Shown one piece after another: positions 20,133-32,284 of a stretch of 64,000 nucleotides of DNA. Positions within the stretch are counted from its first letter, which is position 1. The number at the start of each line of letters is the position of its first letter. The notes under the pieces are model-generated. The model was not told the DNA's origin, did not search any database, and saw nothing but the letters and a program-made list of their open reading frames with translations. Made by a program: the position numbers and the translations under genes. The DNA is from Zeimonas arvi (GTDB lineage: Bacteria; Pseudomonadota; Gammaproteobacteria; Burkholderiales; Burkholderiaceae_E), in contig NZ_VDUY01000003.1 of NCBI RefSeq assembly GCF_008039575.1, positions 372,001-436,000 of the forward strand, read 5' to 3'.

Positions 20133-20464
20133 GCGGCTTCCCGGGCAGAACCTTTCCACAAAGCCGCGTCGCTGCGTGCGTTTTGACTGGCGACACGGAT
20201 TGCGCTAAACGAATGCCCATAAGTTGTTGATTGCCATGGCGTTTTCCGGTGCGAACCTTTTGGGCAGCGGCCGGAAACCGCGCAGATTCGCGATCCCCAC
20301 ATATTATCCAGCGCTTTCTTCACAGAGTTGTCCACAGCTTCTGTCGATAAGGCGGCCAGTCGGTCCGGCACGACCGACGGCGCTTGCGGCCGTGGTTCGA
20401 AAACGCGGACAATTGCGGGCCTGAGCCCCCGCCGACGCTCGTCGCTCGGCACCTGGAGATCGAA
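20133..20464. other. Divergent intergenic region xseA-exbB
   Basis: 332 nt without a gene, markedly less GC-rich than its surroundings around 20210-20350. It must hold the promoters of xseA and of the exbB operon. Two sequences resembling DnaA boxes are visible, TTATCCAGC (20304-20312) and TTGTCCACA (20328-20336), but no origin context is present. I could not pick a convincing sigma70 promoter. Confidence 0.5.
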
Positions 20465-21187
20465 TTGCTGTCCCTGATCGAGGCGGCCGGTTGGCCGATC
20501 TGGTTCCTGATCGTCACCTCGGTGGCGGCCGTTGCGCTGATCATCGAGCGCGGCCTGGCCTTGCGCCGCGCCAAGATCCTGCCCGCCGGCCTGCTCGAGG
20601 AGCTGACCGGACTGCGTGGCGCGGTGCCGGTCACGCCGGAGCTGCTCTCGCGGCTGTCAGCCAGCTCGCCGCTCGGCCGCGTGCTGGCGGCCGGCGCCCG
20701 CCACGAGGCCGGCGGCCGAGCGCGGATGAAGGAGGCCATGGAGGATGCCGGCCGCGCCGTCGCCCATGACCTCGAGAAATACCTGTCGGGGCTGGGCACC
20801 ATCGCCACCGTCGCGCCGCTCCTGGGCTTGTTCGGCACCGTGGTGGGAATGATCGAGATCTTCGGCGCGCAGGCGCCCGGCGGCACCAACCCCCAGCAGC
20901 TCGCCCACGGCATCTCGGTGGCGCTCTACAACACCGCCTTCGGCATCCTGATCGCGATCCCGGCGCTGATCGCCTACCGGCATTTCCGCGCCCGGGTCGA
21001 CGGTTACCTGACGGACATGGAGCAGCAGGCGCTTCGCCTGGTCGACCTGGTGGCCGCCGAGCCAGCGCCCGGCGCAGGCGGGCCGCCGGCCGACGCCGAG
21101 GTCCGCAAGCCGGTCCGCCGCGCGACGCCCCGTCCCGCCGCCGAGCGCGCCAAGACGAGCCCCGCCGCGCCGAGCCCCACCGCATGA
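20465..21187 (+). CDS. exbB: MotA/TolQ/ExbB proton channel family protein
   Basis: A 240-residue inner-membrane protein of the ExbB/TolQ family that, with ExbD, uses the proton gradient to energise TonB. Three helices are visible: one near the N-terminus (WPIWFLIVTSVAAVALIIE), and two in the conserved core TIATVAPLLGLFGTVVGM and ISVALYNTAFGILIAIPALIA. The family start pattern xLSxIEAAGWPIW points to the TTG at 20465, with GGAG a few bases upstream; no ATG is available. The C-terminal 40 residues are Ala/Pro/Arg-rich. The gene overlaps exbD by ATGA. No tonB gene lies in the window. Confidence 0.87.
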   Translation: MLSLIEAAGWPIWFLIVTSVAAVALIIERGLALRRAKILPAGLLEELTGLRGAVPVTPELLSRLSASSPLGRVLAAGARHEAGGRARMKEAMEDAGRAVAHDLEKYLSGLGTIATVAPLLGLFGTVVGMIEIFGAQAPGGTNPQQLAHGISVALYNTAFGILIAIPALIAYRHFRARVDGYLTDMEQQALRLVDLVAAEPAPGAGGPPADAEVRKPVRRATPRPAAERAKTSPAAPSPTA

Positions 21188-21636
21188 TCGGCCGCCGCGC
21201 GATGAGCTTCCACCCGGGCCGCCGCCGGGAGGATCCGGAGATCAACTTCATCCCGCTGATCGACCTGCTGCTGGTCATCCTGATCTTCCTGATGGTCACC
21301 ACGACCTACTCGAAGTTCACCGAGCTGCAGGTCGACCTGCCGAGCGCCAACGCAGACCAGGCTGCCGAGCGGCCGGCCGAGATCGTGGTCGCGGTGGCGG
21401 CCGACGGCCGCTACCTGCTCGATGCCGGCACGCCGCAGGTGCTGGCGCCCGAGGCGCTGGTCGCCGAGCTCGTGCGTGCGGCGCGCGGCCAGCGCGAGCC
21501 CGTGCTGGTCATTCATGCCGACGCGGGCGCGCGCCACCAGTCGGTCGTGGCCGTGCTCGAGGCGGCCCGCCAGGCCGGGATCGCGCGCGTCACCTTTGCC
21601 GCCCAGGGCGGCGCCACGGGCGGCGGCGCGCGTTGA
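21184..21636 (+). CDS. exbD: ExbD/TolR family biopolymer transport protein
   Basis: A 150-residue partner of the preceding ExbB. One N-terminal transmembrane helix follows the family motif DPEINFIPLIDLLLVILIFLM, in which the aspartate of the IPLID segment is the proton-carrying residue. The remaining part is periplasmic. The annotated ATG overlaps the exbB stop; homologues usually start closer to MSFHPGRRRED, so the ATG at 21202 is an alternative. The stop overlaps the TTG of lpxK. The exbBD-lpxK-Trm112-kdsB order is a conserved betaproteobacterial envelope cluster. Confidence 0.9.
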   Translation: MIGRRAMSFHPGRRREDPEINFIPLIDLLLVILIFLMVTTTYSKFTELQVDLPSANADQAAERPAEIVVAVAADGRYLLDAGTPQVLAPEALVAELVRAARGQREPVLVIHADAGARHQSVVAVLEAARQAGIARVTFAAQGGATGGGAR

Positions 21637-22808
21637 TCCGCGGGCGGCTCGAAGCCGCGCTCCGGGCGCTCTGGTTCGACCCTGCCCCGCCGGCTGCGCT
21701 GCGCGCGGCCGGTTTGCTGCTCGCCCTCCTCACGCCGCTCACCGCCCTGGCCGCCGCGCGCCAGCGGCGCGCGATCGTCGCGCTCCCCGCGCCGCCGGTG
21801 CCGGTGCTGGTCGTGGGCAACCTGGTGGTGGGCGGCGCGGGCAAGACGCCGCTGGTGGCCGCCATCGTCGAGGCGCTGGCCGCACGCGGCTGGCATCCGG
21901 GCATCCTGGCGCGCGGCCACGGCGCGCGGCGCGCGGACGCCCGGCTGGTCGCCCCCGACGACGATCCCGAGAGCGCGGGCGACGAGCCCCTTCTGCTCGC
22001 GCAACTCACCGGCCGCCCGGTCGCCGCAGGGCGACGGCGCGCCGAGGCGCTCGCCGCCCTGCTCGCGGCGCATCCGGAGGTCGATGTCGTGGTCAGCGAC
22101 GACGGTCTGCAGCACGCGGCGCTCCCGCGCAGCGTCGAAGTCGCGGTCTTCGACGCGCGCGGCGCCGGCAACCGCCGCCTGCTGCCGGCGGGCCCGCTGC
22201 GCGAGCCGCTGTCGCATCTCGGCGGGATGCACGCGATCGCGATCAACGGTGCGTCCGCCCTGGCCGGCGACGGGCTGGCTGGTGGCCCGGTTGCCGGGCA
22301 GGCAGGTTCGCCCCCGCCGCGCGCGTTTCGCTTCGACGTGCTGCCGGAACGCTTCGTGCGGGTGGGCAACGAGGACGAACAGCTCGACCCGGCGGGCTTT
22401 CGCGCGCGAGTCGAGGCTGCCTGCGGCGCGGCCGACGCGCCCGGCTGCCTGGCCGCGGTGGCCGGGATCGGCGCCCCGGAACGCTTCTTCGCGTCGCTCG
22501 CCTCGCTCGGCCTGCCGCCCGCGCTGTCGCACACGCCCGGCGACCACCGACCGCTCACCCGCGAGGCGCTGCGCGCGATCGATGCCCGCTTCGTCGTGAT
22601 GACCACCAAGGACGCCGTAAAATGCCGGGCTTGGGCCGACGACCGCTGTTGGGCGCTGCAGGCGTCCGCGCGGCTCGATCCGGCATTCGTCGACTGGCTC
22701 GACAACGCACTGCGCGAGACGAAACTTGGACGCACGCCTGCTCGACATCCTGGTGTGCCCGATCTGCAAGGGCCCGCTCAAACTCGAACGGGGCGGCACG
22801 GCGCCTGA
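21633..22808 (+). CDS. lpxK: Tetraacyldisaccharide 4'-kinase
   Basis: A 391-residue inner-membrane kinase that phosphorylates the 4' position of the lipid A disaccharide. After an N-terminal hydrophobic helix ([17 protein letters not shown]), the Walker A-like loop is [14 protein letters not shown], and [16 protein letters not shown] is the characteristic acidic motif. The start is TTG, overlapping the exbD stop. The 3' end is odd: the frame continues 83 nt into the following Trm112 gene, giving a C-terminal tail (about residues 364-391) that is not expected in the family. Confidence 0.93.
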   Translation: MIRGRLEAALRALWFDPAPPAALRAAGLLLALLTPLTALAAARQRRAIVALPAPPVPVLVVGNLVVGGAGKTPLVAAIVEALAARGWHPGILARGHGARRADARLVAPDDDPESAGDEPLLLAQLTGRPVAAGRRRAEALAALLAAHPEVDVVVSDDGLQHAALPRSVEVAVFDARGAGNRRLLPAGPLREPLSHLGGMHAIAINGASALAGDGLAGGPVAGQAGSPPPRAFRFDVLPERFVRVGNEDEQLDPAGFRARVEAACGAADAPGCLAAVAGIGAPERFFASLASLGLPPALSHTPGDHRPLTREALRAIDARFVVMTTKDAVKCRAWADDRCWALQASARLDPAFVDWLDNALRETKLGRTPARHPGVPDLQGPAQTRTGRHGA

Positions 22809-22926
22809 CGTCGCGCCGCTCGACGGCGAACTGGTCTGCAAGCCCGACCGGCTCGCCTTCCCGATCCGCGACGGCATCCCGGTGATGCTGGTCGACGAGG
22901 CCCGCCGCATCGAACAGGCCGATTGA
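22726..22926 (+). CDS. Trm112 family protein
   Basis: A 66-residue zinc-ribbon-like protein. The N-terminus [18 protein letters not shown] holds a CPxC motif; the second cysteine pair of classical members is reduced to a single [23 protein letters not shown] is the family C-terminal signature. In eukaryotes Trm112 activates methyltransferases; the bacterial role is uncertain. The start is a TTG inside the end of lpxK, in another frame, and the stop overlaps the kdsB ATG by TGATG. The lpxK-Trm112-kdsB order is widespread in proteobacteria. Confidence 0.9.
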   Translation: MDARLLDILVCPICKGPLKLERGGTAPDVAPLDGELVCKPDRLAFPIRDGIPVMLVDEARRIEQAD

Positions 22927-23735
22927 TGGGTGCCGCGCTCGCCCCCGGCGACAGCGCTTCCGGTCGTCCGCGCCGCGCGCAGCCTGACTTCGTCGCGCTG
23001 ATCCCGGCGCGCCTGGCCTCGACCCGCCTGCCCGACAAGCCGCTCGCCGACATCGGCGGACAGCCGATGGTGGTGCGGGTGGCCGAGCGCGCCCGCGCAG
23101 CCGGCGCGCAACGGGTGGCGATCGCCACCGACAGCCAGCGCATCGCCGAGGCGGTGCGCGCGGCCGGCCACGAGGCGGTCATGACCGCCGCCGACCATCC
23201 TTCGGGCACCGACCGGCTGGCCGAGGCCGCCCGCCTGCTCGGCCTGGCAGCCGACACGATCGTCGTGAACGTGCAGGGCGACGAGCCGCTGATCCCGCCG
23301 CCGCTGGTCCGCTCGGTGGCCGCGCGGCTGGCGGCCTCGCCCGACGCAGCCATCGCCACCGCCGCCCACCCGATCCACGATCCCGAGGACTGGCGCAACC
23401 CGAACGTGGTCAAGGCGGTGCTCGACCGCGAGGGCCGCGCCCTGCTGTTCTCGCGCGCCGCCATCCCCTTCGATCGCGACGGCAGCGCGCCGGTGCCGGC
23501 CTGCGCGCTGCGGCACATCGGCCTGTACGCCTACCGGGTCGGCTTCCTGCTCGCCTATCCCGCGCTCGAGCGCGCGCCGATCGAGGCGCTGGAATCCCTC
23601 GAGCAACTGCGCGCGCTCTGGCACGGCTACCGGATCGTCGTCGAGGTCACCGACGAGCAGCCGCCACCGGGCGTGGACACGCCCGCCGACCTGGATCGCG
23701 TCCGCCGCATCGTGTCGGGCGGACACCCAAATTGA
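22926..23735 (+). CDS. kdsB: 3-deoxy-manno-octulosonate cytidylyltransferase
   Basis: A 269-residue enzyme that activates KDO with CTP for lipopolysaccharide inner-core synthesis. The nucleotide-binding start [16 protein letters not shown] is intact, followed by [20 protein letters not shown] and the metal-binding NVQGDEPLI. An N-terminal extension of about 20 residues rich in Ala, Gly, Arg and Pro precedes the core. The ATG overlaps the Trm112 stop. KdsB and LpxK acting in the same pathway explains the conserved operon. Confidence 0.95.
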   Translation: MGAALAPGDSASGRPRRAQPDFVALIPARLASTRLPDKPLADIGGQPMVVRVAERARAAGAQRVAIATDSQRIAEAVRAAGHEAVMTAADHPSGTDRLAEAARLLGLAADTIVVNVQGDEPLIPPPLVRSVAARLAASPDAAIATAAHPIHDPEDWRNPNVVKAVLDREGRALLFSRAAIPFDRDGSAPVPACALRHIGLYAYRVGFLLAYPALERAPIEALESLEQLRALWHGYRIVVEVTDEQPPPGVDTPADLDRVRRIVSGGHPN

Positions 23736-24503
<768 letters not shown>

Positions 24504-24515
24504 ACTCTCGTCGGA

Positions 24516-24548
24516 TTCCCGGGGCCGGAGACTCCCCGTCCCCGGGAA
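24516..24548 (+). terminator. Hairpin downstream of adk
   Basis: Nine-base perfect stem TTCCCGGGG / CCCCGGGAA with a 15-nt loop, 13 nt after the adk stop. There is no T-tract, so its role as a terminator or an mRNA stabiliser is open. Confidence 0.35.
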
Positions 24549-24622
24549 GGCGCCCGAACCGCGCCGACACGATTTCCGTTGCTGCTGTTCCGATATCAAA
24601 ACGACTTCTTGGGGGTGACAAC

Positions 24623-26710
<2,088 letters not shown>

Positions 26711-26714
26711 GGCA

Positions 26715-27479
26715 ATGCATGTGAAGGGCAAGGTCGTCATCGTCACCGGCGGCGCATCGGGGCTCGGCGGCGCAACCGCCCAGCGGATCGTCGAGCTGGG
26801 CGGCAAGGTGCTGATCGCCGACGTCAACGACAAGCTGGGCGCGGAGTTCGCGGGGCAGCTCGGCGCGGCCGCGCGCTTCGAGCGCTGCGACGTCACCGCC
26901 GAGGCCGACGCGCAGGCGGCGGTGGCTGCCGCCCTCGAGATGGGCGAGCTGATCGGGCTGGTCAACTGCGCCGGCATCGGGCCGCCGTGCAAGACGGTCG
27001 GCAAGGACGGCCCGCACCCGCTCGACCTGTTCGCGAAGGTCGTCCAGATCAACCTGATCGGCAGCTTCAACATGCTGCGGCTCGCCGCCGCGGCCATGGT
27101 GAAGAACACGCCGAACGCCGAAGGCGAGCGCGGCGTGATCGTGAACACCGCGTCGGTGGCGGCCTACGACGGCCAGATCGGCCAGGCCGCCTACGCGGCC
27201 TCGAAGGGCGGAATCGTGGGCATGACGCTGCCCGTCGCCCGCGACCTGGCCCGCGACGGCGTGCGCGTGGTCACGATCGCGCCGGGGCTCTTCCTCACGC
27301 CGCTGCTGCAGAGCCTGCCGAAGGAAGCCCAGGAGTCGCTCGGCAAGCAGGTGCCCTTCCCCTCGCGGCTCGGACGGCCGAGCGAGTATGCGGCGATGGT
27401 CGAGCACATCTTCGCCAACGTGATGCTGAACGGCGAGACCATCCGGCTCGACGGCGCGATCCGCATGGCGCCGCGCTGA
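26715..27479 (+). CDS. SDR family oxidoreductase, 3-hydroxyacyl-CoA dehydrogenase type
   Basis: A 254-residue classical short-chain dehydrogenase. The NAD-binding motif [15 protein letters not shown] starts at residue 11, Asp37 after the second strand favours NAD(H), and the catalytic serine and YxxxK are in [23 protein letters not shown]. The sequence resembles HSD17B10-like type II 3-hydroxyacyl-CoA dehydrogenases, which oxidise short and branched acyl chains; this is similarity, not proof. It is four bases downstream of hppA and is followed by a strong terminator. Confidence 0.88.
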   Translation: MHVKGKVVIVTGGASGLGGATAQRIVELGGKVLIADVNDKLGAEFAGQLGAAARFERCDVTAEADAQAAVAAALEMGELIGLVNCAGIGPPCKTVGKDGPHPLDLFAKVVQINLIGSFNMLRLAAAAMVKNTPNAEGERGVIVNTASVAAYDGQIGQAAYAASKGGIVGMTLPVARDLARDGVRVVTIAPGLFLTPLLQSLPKEAQESLGKQVPFPSRLGRPSEYAAMVEHIFANVMLNGETIRLDGAIRMAPR

Positions 27480-27518
27480 GCCCGCCGCGGGGCGGCGCGC
27501 CGCGCGCCCTCGTCCATA

Positions 27519-27545
27519 GCCGGGCCGATGGCCCGGCTTTTTCTT
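27519..27545 (+). terminator. Intrinsic terminator after the SDR gene
   Basis: Eight-base perfect stem GCCGGGCC / GGCCCGGC with a GAT loop (27519-27537), followed by TTTTTCTTT. It separates hppA-SDR from the aminotransferase gene. Confidence 0.88.
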
Positions 27546-27595
27546 TGGGGGTATGCTCCGGCCAACAACGACGGACAACCCATCGAGGAGTCGCC

Positions 27596-28735
27596 ATGCC
27601 CGGCCTGCGTCCCGACGTCGATCCCGACGGCCTGCTCGAATACTCGGTCGTGTTCACCGACCGCGCGCTCAACCACATGTCGCAACGCTTCCAGGGCGTC
27701 ATGCGCGACATCTCGGGGGTGCTGAAGGCGGTCTACCGCGCGCATTCGGCGGTGGTGGTGCCGGGCAGCGGCACCTTCGGCATGGAGGCGGTCGCCAGGC
27801 AGTTCGCCACCGGCAAGAAATGCCTGGTGATCCGCACCGGCTGGTTCAGCTACCGCTGGTCGCAGATCTTCGAGATGGGCGGGATCCCGTCCGAGGCCAT
27901 CGTGCTCAAGGCGCGCCCGGTCGCCCCCGGCCGCAAGGCCGCCTTCGCGCCGCCGCCGATCGACGAGGTCGTCGCCACCATCGCCCGCGAGAAGCCCGAC
28001 CTGGTGTTCGCGCCGCACGTGGAGACCTCGGCCGGCATGATGCTGCCCGACGACTACCTGAAGCGCGTGGCCGACGCGGTGCACGCGGTGGGCGGCATGT
28101 TCGTGCTCGACTGCATCGCCTCCGGCGCGGTGTGGGTGGACATGAAGGCCACCGGCGTCGACGTGCTGATCAGCGCCCCGCAGAAGGGCTGGAGCGGCTC
28201 GCCCTGCTGCGCCTTCGTGATGCTCGGCGAAACCGCGCGAGAGCGCATCGAGGCCACCGCCAGCACCAGCTACGCCTGCGACCTGCGCAAGTGGCTGCAG
28301 ATCATGGAGGCCTACGAGAAGGGCGGCCACGCCTACCACGCCACGATGCCCACCGACGCCCTGGCCAGCGTGCGCGACGCGATGCTCGAGACCCGGCGCT
28401 ACGGCTTCGACAAGGCGCGCGCCGACCAGCTCGAACTGGGCAGCCGGGTGCGGGCACTGCTCGCCGACCGCGGCTTCCCGAGCGTGGCCGCGGCGGGCTT
28501 CGAAGCGCCCGGCGTGGTCGTCGGCTACACCGACGATCCGGAAATCCACTCGGGCAAGCGCTTCCTGGGCCTGGGCCTGCAGACCGCCGCCGGCGTGCCG
28601 CTGCAGTGCGACGAGCCGGCCGATTTTCGCACCTTCCGGATCGGATTGTTCGGGCTGGACAAGCTCGGCAACATCGATCGCACGGTCGCGCACCTGGAAC
28701 GGGCGCTGGCCCAGGCAGCGCAGGCGGCGGCCTGA
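27596..28735 (+). CDS. Class V PLP-dependent aminotransferase
   Basis: A 379-residue aminotransferase of the alanine/serine-glyoxylate family. VPGSGTFGMEAVARQF near residue 58 forms the phosphate-binding loop, DCIASGAVWVDM holds the conserved aspartate that contacts the pyridine ring, and SAPQKGWSGSP near residue 197 holds the lysine for PLP. The start ATG has GAGGAG seven bases upstream. TATGCT at 27552-27557 is a possible -10. Substrates are uncertain; glyoxylate or pyruvate as acceptor is usual in the family. It is convergent with the enoyl-CoA hydratase gene. Confidence 0.88.
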   Translation: MPGLRPDVDPDGLLEYSVVFTDRALNHMSQRFQGVMRDISGVLKAVYRAHSAVVVPGSGTFGMEAVARQFATGKKCLVIRTGWFSYRWSQIFEMGGIPSEAIVLKARPVAPGRKAAFAPPPIDEVVATIAREKPDLVFAPHVETSAGMMLPDDYLKRVADAVHAVGGMFVLDCIASGAVWVDMKATGVDVLISAPQKGWSGSPCCAFVMLGETARERIEATASTSYACDLRKWLQIMEAYEKGGHAYHATMPTDALASVRDAMLETRRYGFDKARADQLELGSRVRALLADRGFPSVAAAGFEAPGVVVGYTDDPEIHSGKRFLGLGLQTAAGVPLQCDEPADFRTFRIGLFGLDKLGNIDRTVAHLERALAQAAQAAA

Positions 28736-28742
28736 GGATTCG

Positions 28743-29567
28743 TCACACGCTCCGGCCCTCGGCGCGCGCTCCGGGCCGGCTGCGCCGCAAGGCGGCCTGG
28801 CGCGCCGCCCGCGACTCCTCGCTGGCCGCGGCCAGCGCGATCTGGTCGTGCGCCATGTAGCCGGCCGCGTGGTTAAGGACCGTGGCCGCCGCGTTGACCG
28901 ACTCCTTGCTCATCCGCACGACGGCCGGCGGCATCGACAGCGCGCGCGCCGCCACCTCGCGCGCCAGCGCGAGCGCGCCGCCGCTGGGCGCCGTGTAGTC
29001 GAGCAGGCCGAGCGCCAGCGCCTGCGGCGCCGCGAAGCGCTCGCAGAGGATGGTCAGCCGCTTGGCCTTCGCCGGGCCGAGCAGGTTGACCAGCCGCGGG
29101 ATGGTGCCCCAGGTCAGCGGAATGCCGAGCGAGATCTCGGGCAACGACACGAAGGCGTCTTCCCCCGCAACGCGCCAGTCGCAGGCCAGCGCGAGCGCCA
29201 GCCCGCCGCCGACCGCATAGCCCTCGATCGCGGCGATCGTGATCTGCGGGATCTCCTCCCAGGCCCGGCACAGCCGGTAGCCGGTCGCGGTGATGCGGCG
29301 CCGCTCCGAGATCGACAGCGAGGCGTCGGCCCAGGTCCGCGCGTCATCCAGGTCGGCGCCCGCCGAAAAGAAACGCGCGGCGCCGGTCAGGATCACCGCG
29401 TCCACGTCGTCGCGTTCGGCGAGCTCGCGCGCAACTGCGATCAACTCGCGCATCAGCCGGCTGGAGAGCGCATTGCGCGCGGCCGGCCGGTCGAGCGTGA
29501 CCACGGCGCAGCGATCGGCCACTTCCAGCTTCAGGTTCTCGTAGCCTGCGGGCACCGTCTCCTCCAT
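28743..29567 (-). CDS. Enoyl-CoA hydratase/isomerase family protein
   Basis: A 274-residue crotonase-fold protein. The CoA-binding segment FFSAGADLDDAR (near 66) and the oxyanion-hole region AIEGYAVGGGLALALACD (near 114) are clear. The residue after LPEISLGIPLTWG corresponds to the second catalytic region; the usual glutamate pair is not evident beyond the glutamate of LPEI, so the precise reaction (hydratase, isomerase or another crotonase activity) cannot be named. The C-terminus is rich in arginine. It is convergent with the aminotransferase and divergent from the class II aldolase gene, with 101 nt between. Confidence 0.85.
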   Translation of the reverse strand: MEETVPAGYENLKLEVADRCAVVTLDRPAARNALSSRLMRELIAVARELAERDDVDAVILTGAARFFSAGADLDDARTWADASLSISERRRITATGYRLCRAWEEIPQITIAAIEGYAVGGGLALALACDWRVAGEDAFVSLPEISLGIPLTWGTIPRLVNLLGPAKAKRLTILCERFAAPQALALGLLDYTAPSGGALALAREVAARALSMPPAVVRMSKESVNAAATVLNHAAGYMAHDQIALAAASEESRAARQAALRRSRPGARAEGRSV

Positions 29568-29668
29568 CGTTCGAACCTCGTTCCGATCGAGAGACTAACC
29601 CAGGGCGGCAGCGACGGACCACGCCCCTATACTCGGGGCTCGCCATCCCCTTTCGAGGAGCAACACCG

Positions 29669-30439
29669 ATGTCCGTCCATTCCCTCGCCGCCGCGCGCAT
29701 CGCGGATCCCGTGCAACTGGCCAGGCTCCATCTGGCGGCGGCGCTGCGTCTCGCCGTCCTGCACGAGCTCGACGAGGGCATCGACAATCACTTCACCGTC
29801 GCCGTGCCGGGCCAGGAGGACCGCTACCTGATCCTGCCCTTCGGCCTGCACTGGTCCGAGGCGCGCGCCAGCGACCTGGCCGTGTTCGACGAAGCGGGCC
29901 GCACGATCGAAGGCCAGGGCGTGGTGGAACTTTCGGCACGCTGCATCCACGCGCCGATCCACCGCCTCTGCGGCGCGAACGTCGTGCTGCACACCCACCA
30001 GACCTGGGCGCTGGCGCTGAACATGCTGCAGGACAACAGGCTGCTGCCGACCAGCCAGACGGCGGCCTTCTTCGACGGCCGCATCGTCTACGACGACGGC
30101 TACAACGGGCTCGCCGACACGCTCGCGGAGGGCGAGCGCCTGGCCGGGCTGCTCGGCGCCGACAAGCACACCGTGTTCATGAAGAACCACGGCGTGCTGG
30201 TCGTCGGCGACACGGTCGCTCAGGCCTACCGTCGTCTGTACCGGCTCGAACGCGTCTGCCGCGCACAGCTGCTCGCGATGGGCTCGGGCCAGCGATTGCA
30301 GGTGCTGCCGCCCGAGGTCGTCGCCCGCGTGCAGGCGCCGAATCCCGACAATACGCACTCGCTGGCGGAACGCGAGCGCCTGTTCTTCGAGGCGATGATG
30401 CGGGTGCTCGACCGCGAGCTGCCCGGCTACGCCGACTAG
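29669..30439 (+). CDS. Class II aldolase/adducin family protein
   Basis: A 256-residue protein with the class II aldolase/adducin fold. The metal-binding histidines lie in NVVLHTHQTWAL (near 107) and MKNHGVLVVGDT (near 170). Family members include L-fuculose-phosphate aldolase and others of unknown reaction; this one lacks a specific assignment. TATACT at about 29630 is a possible -10, flanked by CCCC and GGGG that form a small dyad. GAGGAG precedes the ATG. It lies 48 nt upstream of the lipoprotein/RND operon and may be read through. Confidence 0.8.
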   Translation: MSVHSLAAARIADPVQLARLHLAAALRLAVLHELDEGIDNHFTVAVPGQEDRYLILPFGLHWSEARASDLAVFDEAGRTIEGQGVVELSARCIHAPIHRLCGANVVLHTHQTWALALNMLQDNRLLPTSQTAAFFDGRIVYDDGYNGLADTLAEGERLAGLLGADKHTVFMKNHGVLVVGDTVAQAYRRLYRLERVCRAQLLAMGSGQRLQVLPPEVVARVQAPNPDNTHSLAERERLFFEAMMRVLDRELPGYAD

Positions 30440-30487
30440 ACCGCGTTCGACCCGCCGCCCGCCAGCACGAAAGGAGGCCCCTACGCC

Positions 30488-31111
30488 ATGAAAGCACGCA
30501 CGCTCCCGGAGACTCGCCCGGTCCGGCACGCTCGTCCGCGCCGGAACGTCCGATCGTTCGGGAAGGCCCGCACCCTGTCGGCCCTCGCGCTGGCCGCCGC
30601 GCTCGCCGGCTGCGCCCTGCCGCCCCTCGGGCCGTTCGGACCGTCCGAACCCGCGCCGGGCGGCACGGTCTACCGGATCGACACGCCCTACGACGACACG
30701 CTGGCGGCCCGCCTGCTCGCCAACGGCCCGAACACCGTCACCGGCAGCGCGTCGGTCCGCCAGCGCAACGGCACGGTGGTCACCTGCGCCGGCCAGCCGG
30801 TATTCCTGGTGCCCGCCACCGACTACGCCCGGATCCGCGTACGCGCGCTGTACGGCAGCGACGAGCGCGGCGCGAGCCTGGACGGCCGCAGCTACCGCTT
30901 CGATCCGGACCCGCCCGAGTACGCGAAGCTGGTCAGGCAGGCCCAGTGCGATGCCAACGGCAGGTTCCGCTTCGATCGTGTCGCCAGCGGCACCTTCTTC
31001 CTGACCGCGGTGGTCCGCTGGCAGGAGGGCGAGCGCCGCGCCGGCGGCTCGCTGATGCAGCGGGTCACCACCGGCGGCGGCCGAACGGTCGACCTCAAGC
31101 TCGCGCGTTGA
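30488..31111 (+). CDS. Putative lipoprotein upstream of an RND pump
   Basis: A 207-residue protein. Thirty polar, arginine-rich residues precede a hydrophobic stretch ending in the lipobox ALAGC (Cys42), so it is a likely lipoprotein; the long pre-signal part suggests that the start may be misplaced, but no better ATG with a ribosome site is seen, and AAAGGAGG lies 11-18 nt before this ATG. The mature part is beta-rich and resembles carboxypeptidase-regulatory-like repeats. No enzyme motif is visible. It ends 5 nt before the adaptor gene and belongs to the efflux operon. Confidence 0.75.
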   Translation: MKARTLPETRPVRHARPRRNVRSFGKARTLSALALAAALAGCALPPLGPFGPSEPAPGGTVYRIDTPYDDTLAARLLANGPNTVTGSASVRQRNGTVVTCAGQPVFLVPATDYARIRVRALYGSDERGASLDGRSYRFDPDPPEYAKLVRQAQCDANGRFRFDRVASGTFFLTAVVRWQEGERRAGGSLMQRVTTGGGRTVDLKLAR

Positions 31112-31116
31112 GCCCG

Positions 31117-32283
31117 ATGACAGCTTCCCCGACCGACCGCCGCCCGCGCACGAAGTGGCGCTTCTGGCTGGTCCTCGCCACGCTGTCGGCCGCCGCCGTG
31201 GCGGCGTCGCTGATGTACCCGGACGTCGACCTTCGCGAGATCCGCAAGCTGCTCGGGCTGCGCGGCCAGGCGGCACCCGCCGGTGCGCCCGCCGGCGAGC
31301 GCGCCGACGGCAAGCCGCCGGCCCCGCTCGCGCCGGTCACCGTCGAAACCGCCCGCGTGCAGGTCCAGCCGCTGGTCGAGTCGATCCGCGCGGTCGGCAG
31401 CCTGCTGCCCGACGAGGCCGTCACCGTCACCACCGAGATCGCGGGCCGCATCGAGCGGATCGCATTCCGCGAGGGGCAGCGCGTCGCCGCGGGCGATCTG
31501 CTGGTGCAGCTCGACGCGTCGGTCCTGAAGGCCGAGCTGGCCCGCAGCCGCTCCGAGCTCACGCTCTCGCGCGCCAACAACGAGCGCTTCGCCAAGCTGG
31601 CCCGCGAGGGCATGGCCTCGCCCCGCTCGCGCGACGAGGCCCTGGCCGCATTGCAGGCCGCCGAGGCAGGCATCGCGCTCGCCGAAGCCCGGCTGGCGAA
31701 GACCACGATCCGCGCGCCGCTGTCCGGTGTCGTGGGCCTTCGATCGGTCAGCGCCGGCGCCTACGTGGAGCCCGGCGAGGCGATCGTCGAGCTCGCCGAC
31801 ACCGACCCGATGAAGCTCGATTTCCGGGTGCCGGAACTCGCGCTGCCGGCGCTGCGCAACGGCCAGCAGGTCAACGTGACGATCGACGCCCTGCCCGGCC
31901 GGCGCTTCGAGGGCACGGTCTACGCCATCGACCCCATCGTGGAAGTCGGCGGCCGCGCGATCCGGCTGCGGGCGCGGATTCCGAACCCGAAGGGCGAGCT
32001 CGCGCCCGGGCTGTTCGCGCGCGTGGAGATCGTCGTGGACCGGCGCGAGCGGGCGGTCCTGATCCCCGACTCGGCGGTGTTCGCCCGAGGCGACAAGCGC
32101 TACGTGTACCGGGTCGTCGACGGCAAGGCGCGGCTGACCGAGATCGGACTGGGCGTGCGACGCCCGGGGCGCGTCGAGGTGCTGGCTGGCCTGTCGGAAG
32201 GCGACACGGTGGTGACGGCCGGCCATCAGCAACTGCGCGATCAGGCGCCGGTCGACGTGGCCGCGCCCCGCGCCGGGGCCTGA
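31117..32283 (+). CDS. RND efflux periplasmic adaptor subunit
   Basis: A 388-residue membrane fusion protein. One N-terminal helix (FWLVLATLSAAAVAASLMY) anchors it, followed by a lipoyl-like half-motif (AGRIERIAFREGQRVAAGDLLVQLD), a helical hairpin, the second lipoyl half (TTIRAPLSGVVGLRSVSAGAYV) and a beta-barrel domain. It connects the RND pump to an outer-membrane channel. It starts 5 nt after the lipoprotein gene and ends 1 nt before the pump GTG. No TolC-like gene is in the window, so the channel must be encoded elsewhere. Confidence 0.93.
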   Translation: MTASPTDRRPRTKWRFWLVLATLSAAAVAASLMYPDVDLREIRKLLGLRGQAAPAGAPAGERADGKPPAPLAPVTVETARVQVQPLVESIRAVGSLLPDEAVTVTTEIAGRIERIAFREGQRVAAGDLLVQLDASVLKAELARSRSELTLSRANNERFAKLAREGMASPRSRDEALAALQAAEAGIALAEARLAKTTIRAPLSGVVGLRSVSAGAYVEPGEAIVELADTDPMKLDFRVPELALPALRNGQQVNVTIDALPGRRFEGTVYAIDPIVEVGGRAIRLRARIPNPKGELAPGLFARVEIVVDRRERAVLIPDSAVFARGDKRYVYRVVDGKARLTEIGLGVRRPGRVEVLAGLSEGDTVVTAGHQQLRDQAPVDVAAPRAGA

Positions 32284-32284
32284 A

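Noticed and set aside
20300-20340. Possible chromosomal origin with DnaA boxes
   Set aside because: Only two near-matches (TTATCCAGC and TTGTCCACA) are seen and none of the usual neighbours (dnaA, dnaN, gyrB, rpmH) is present.
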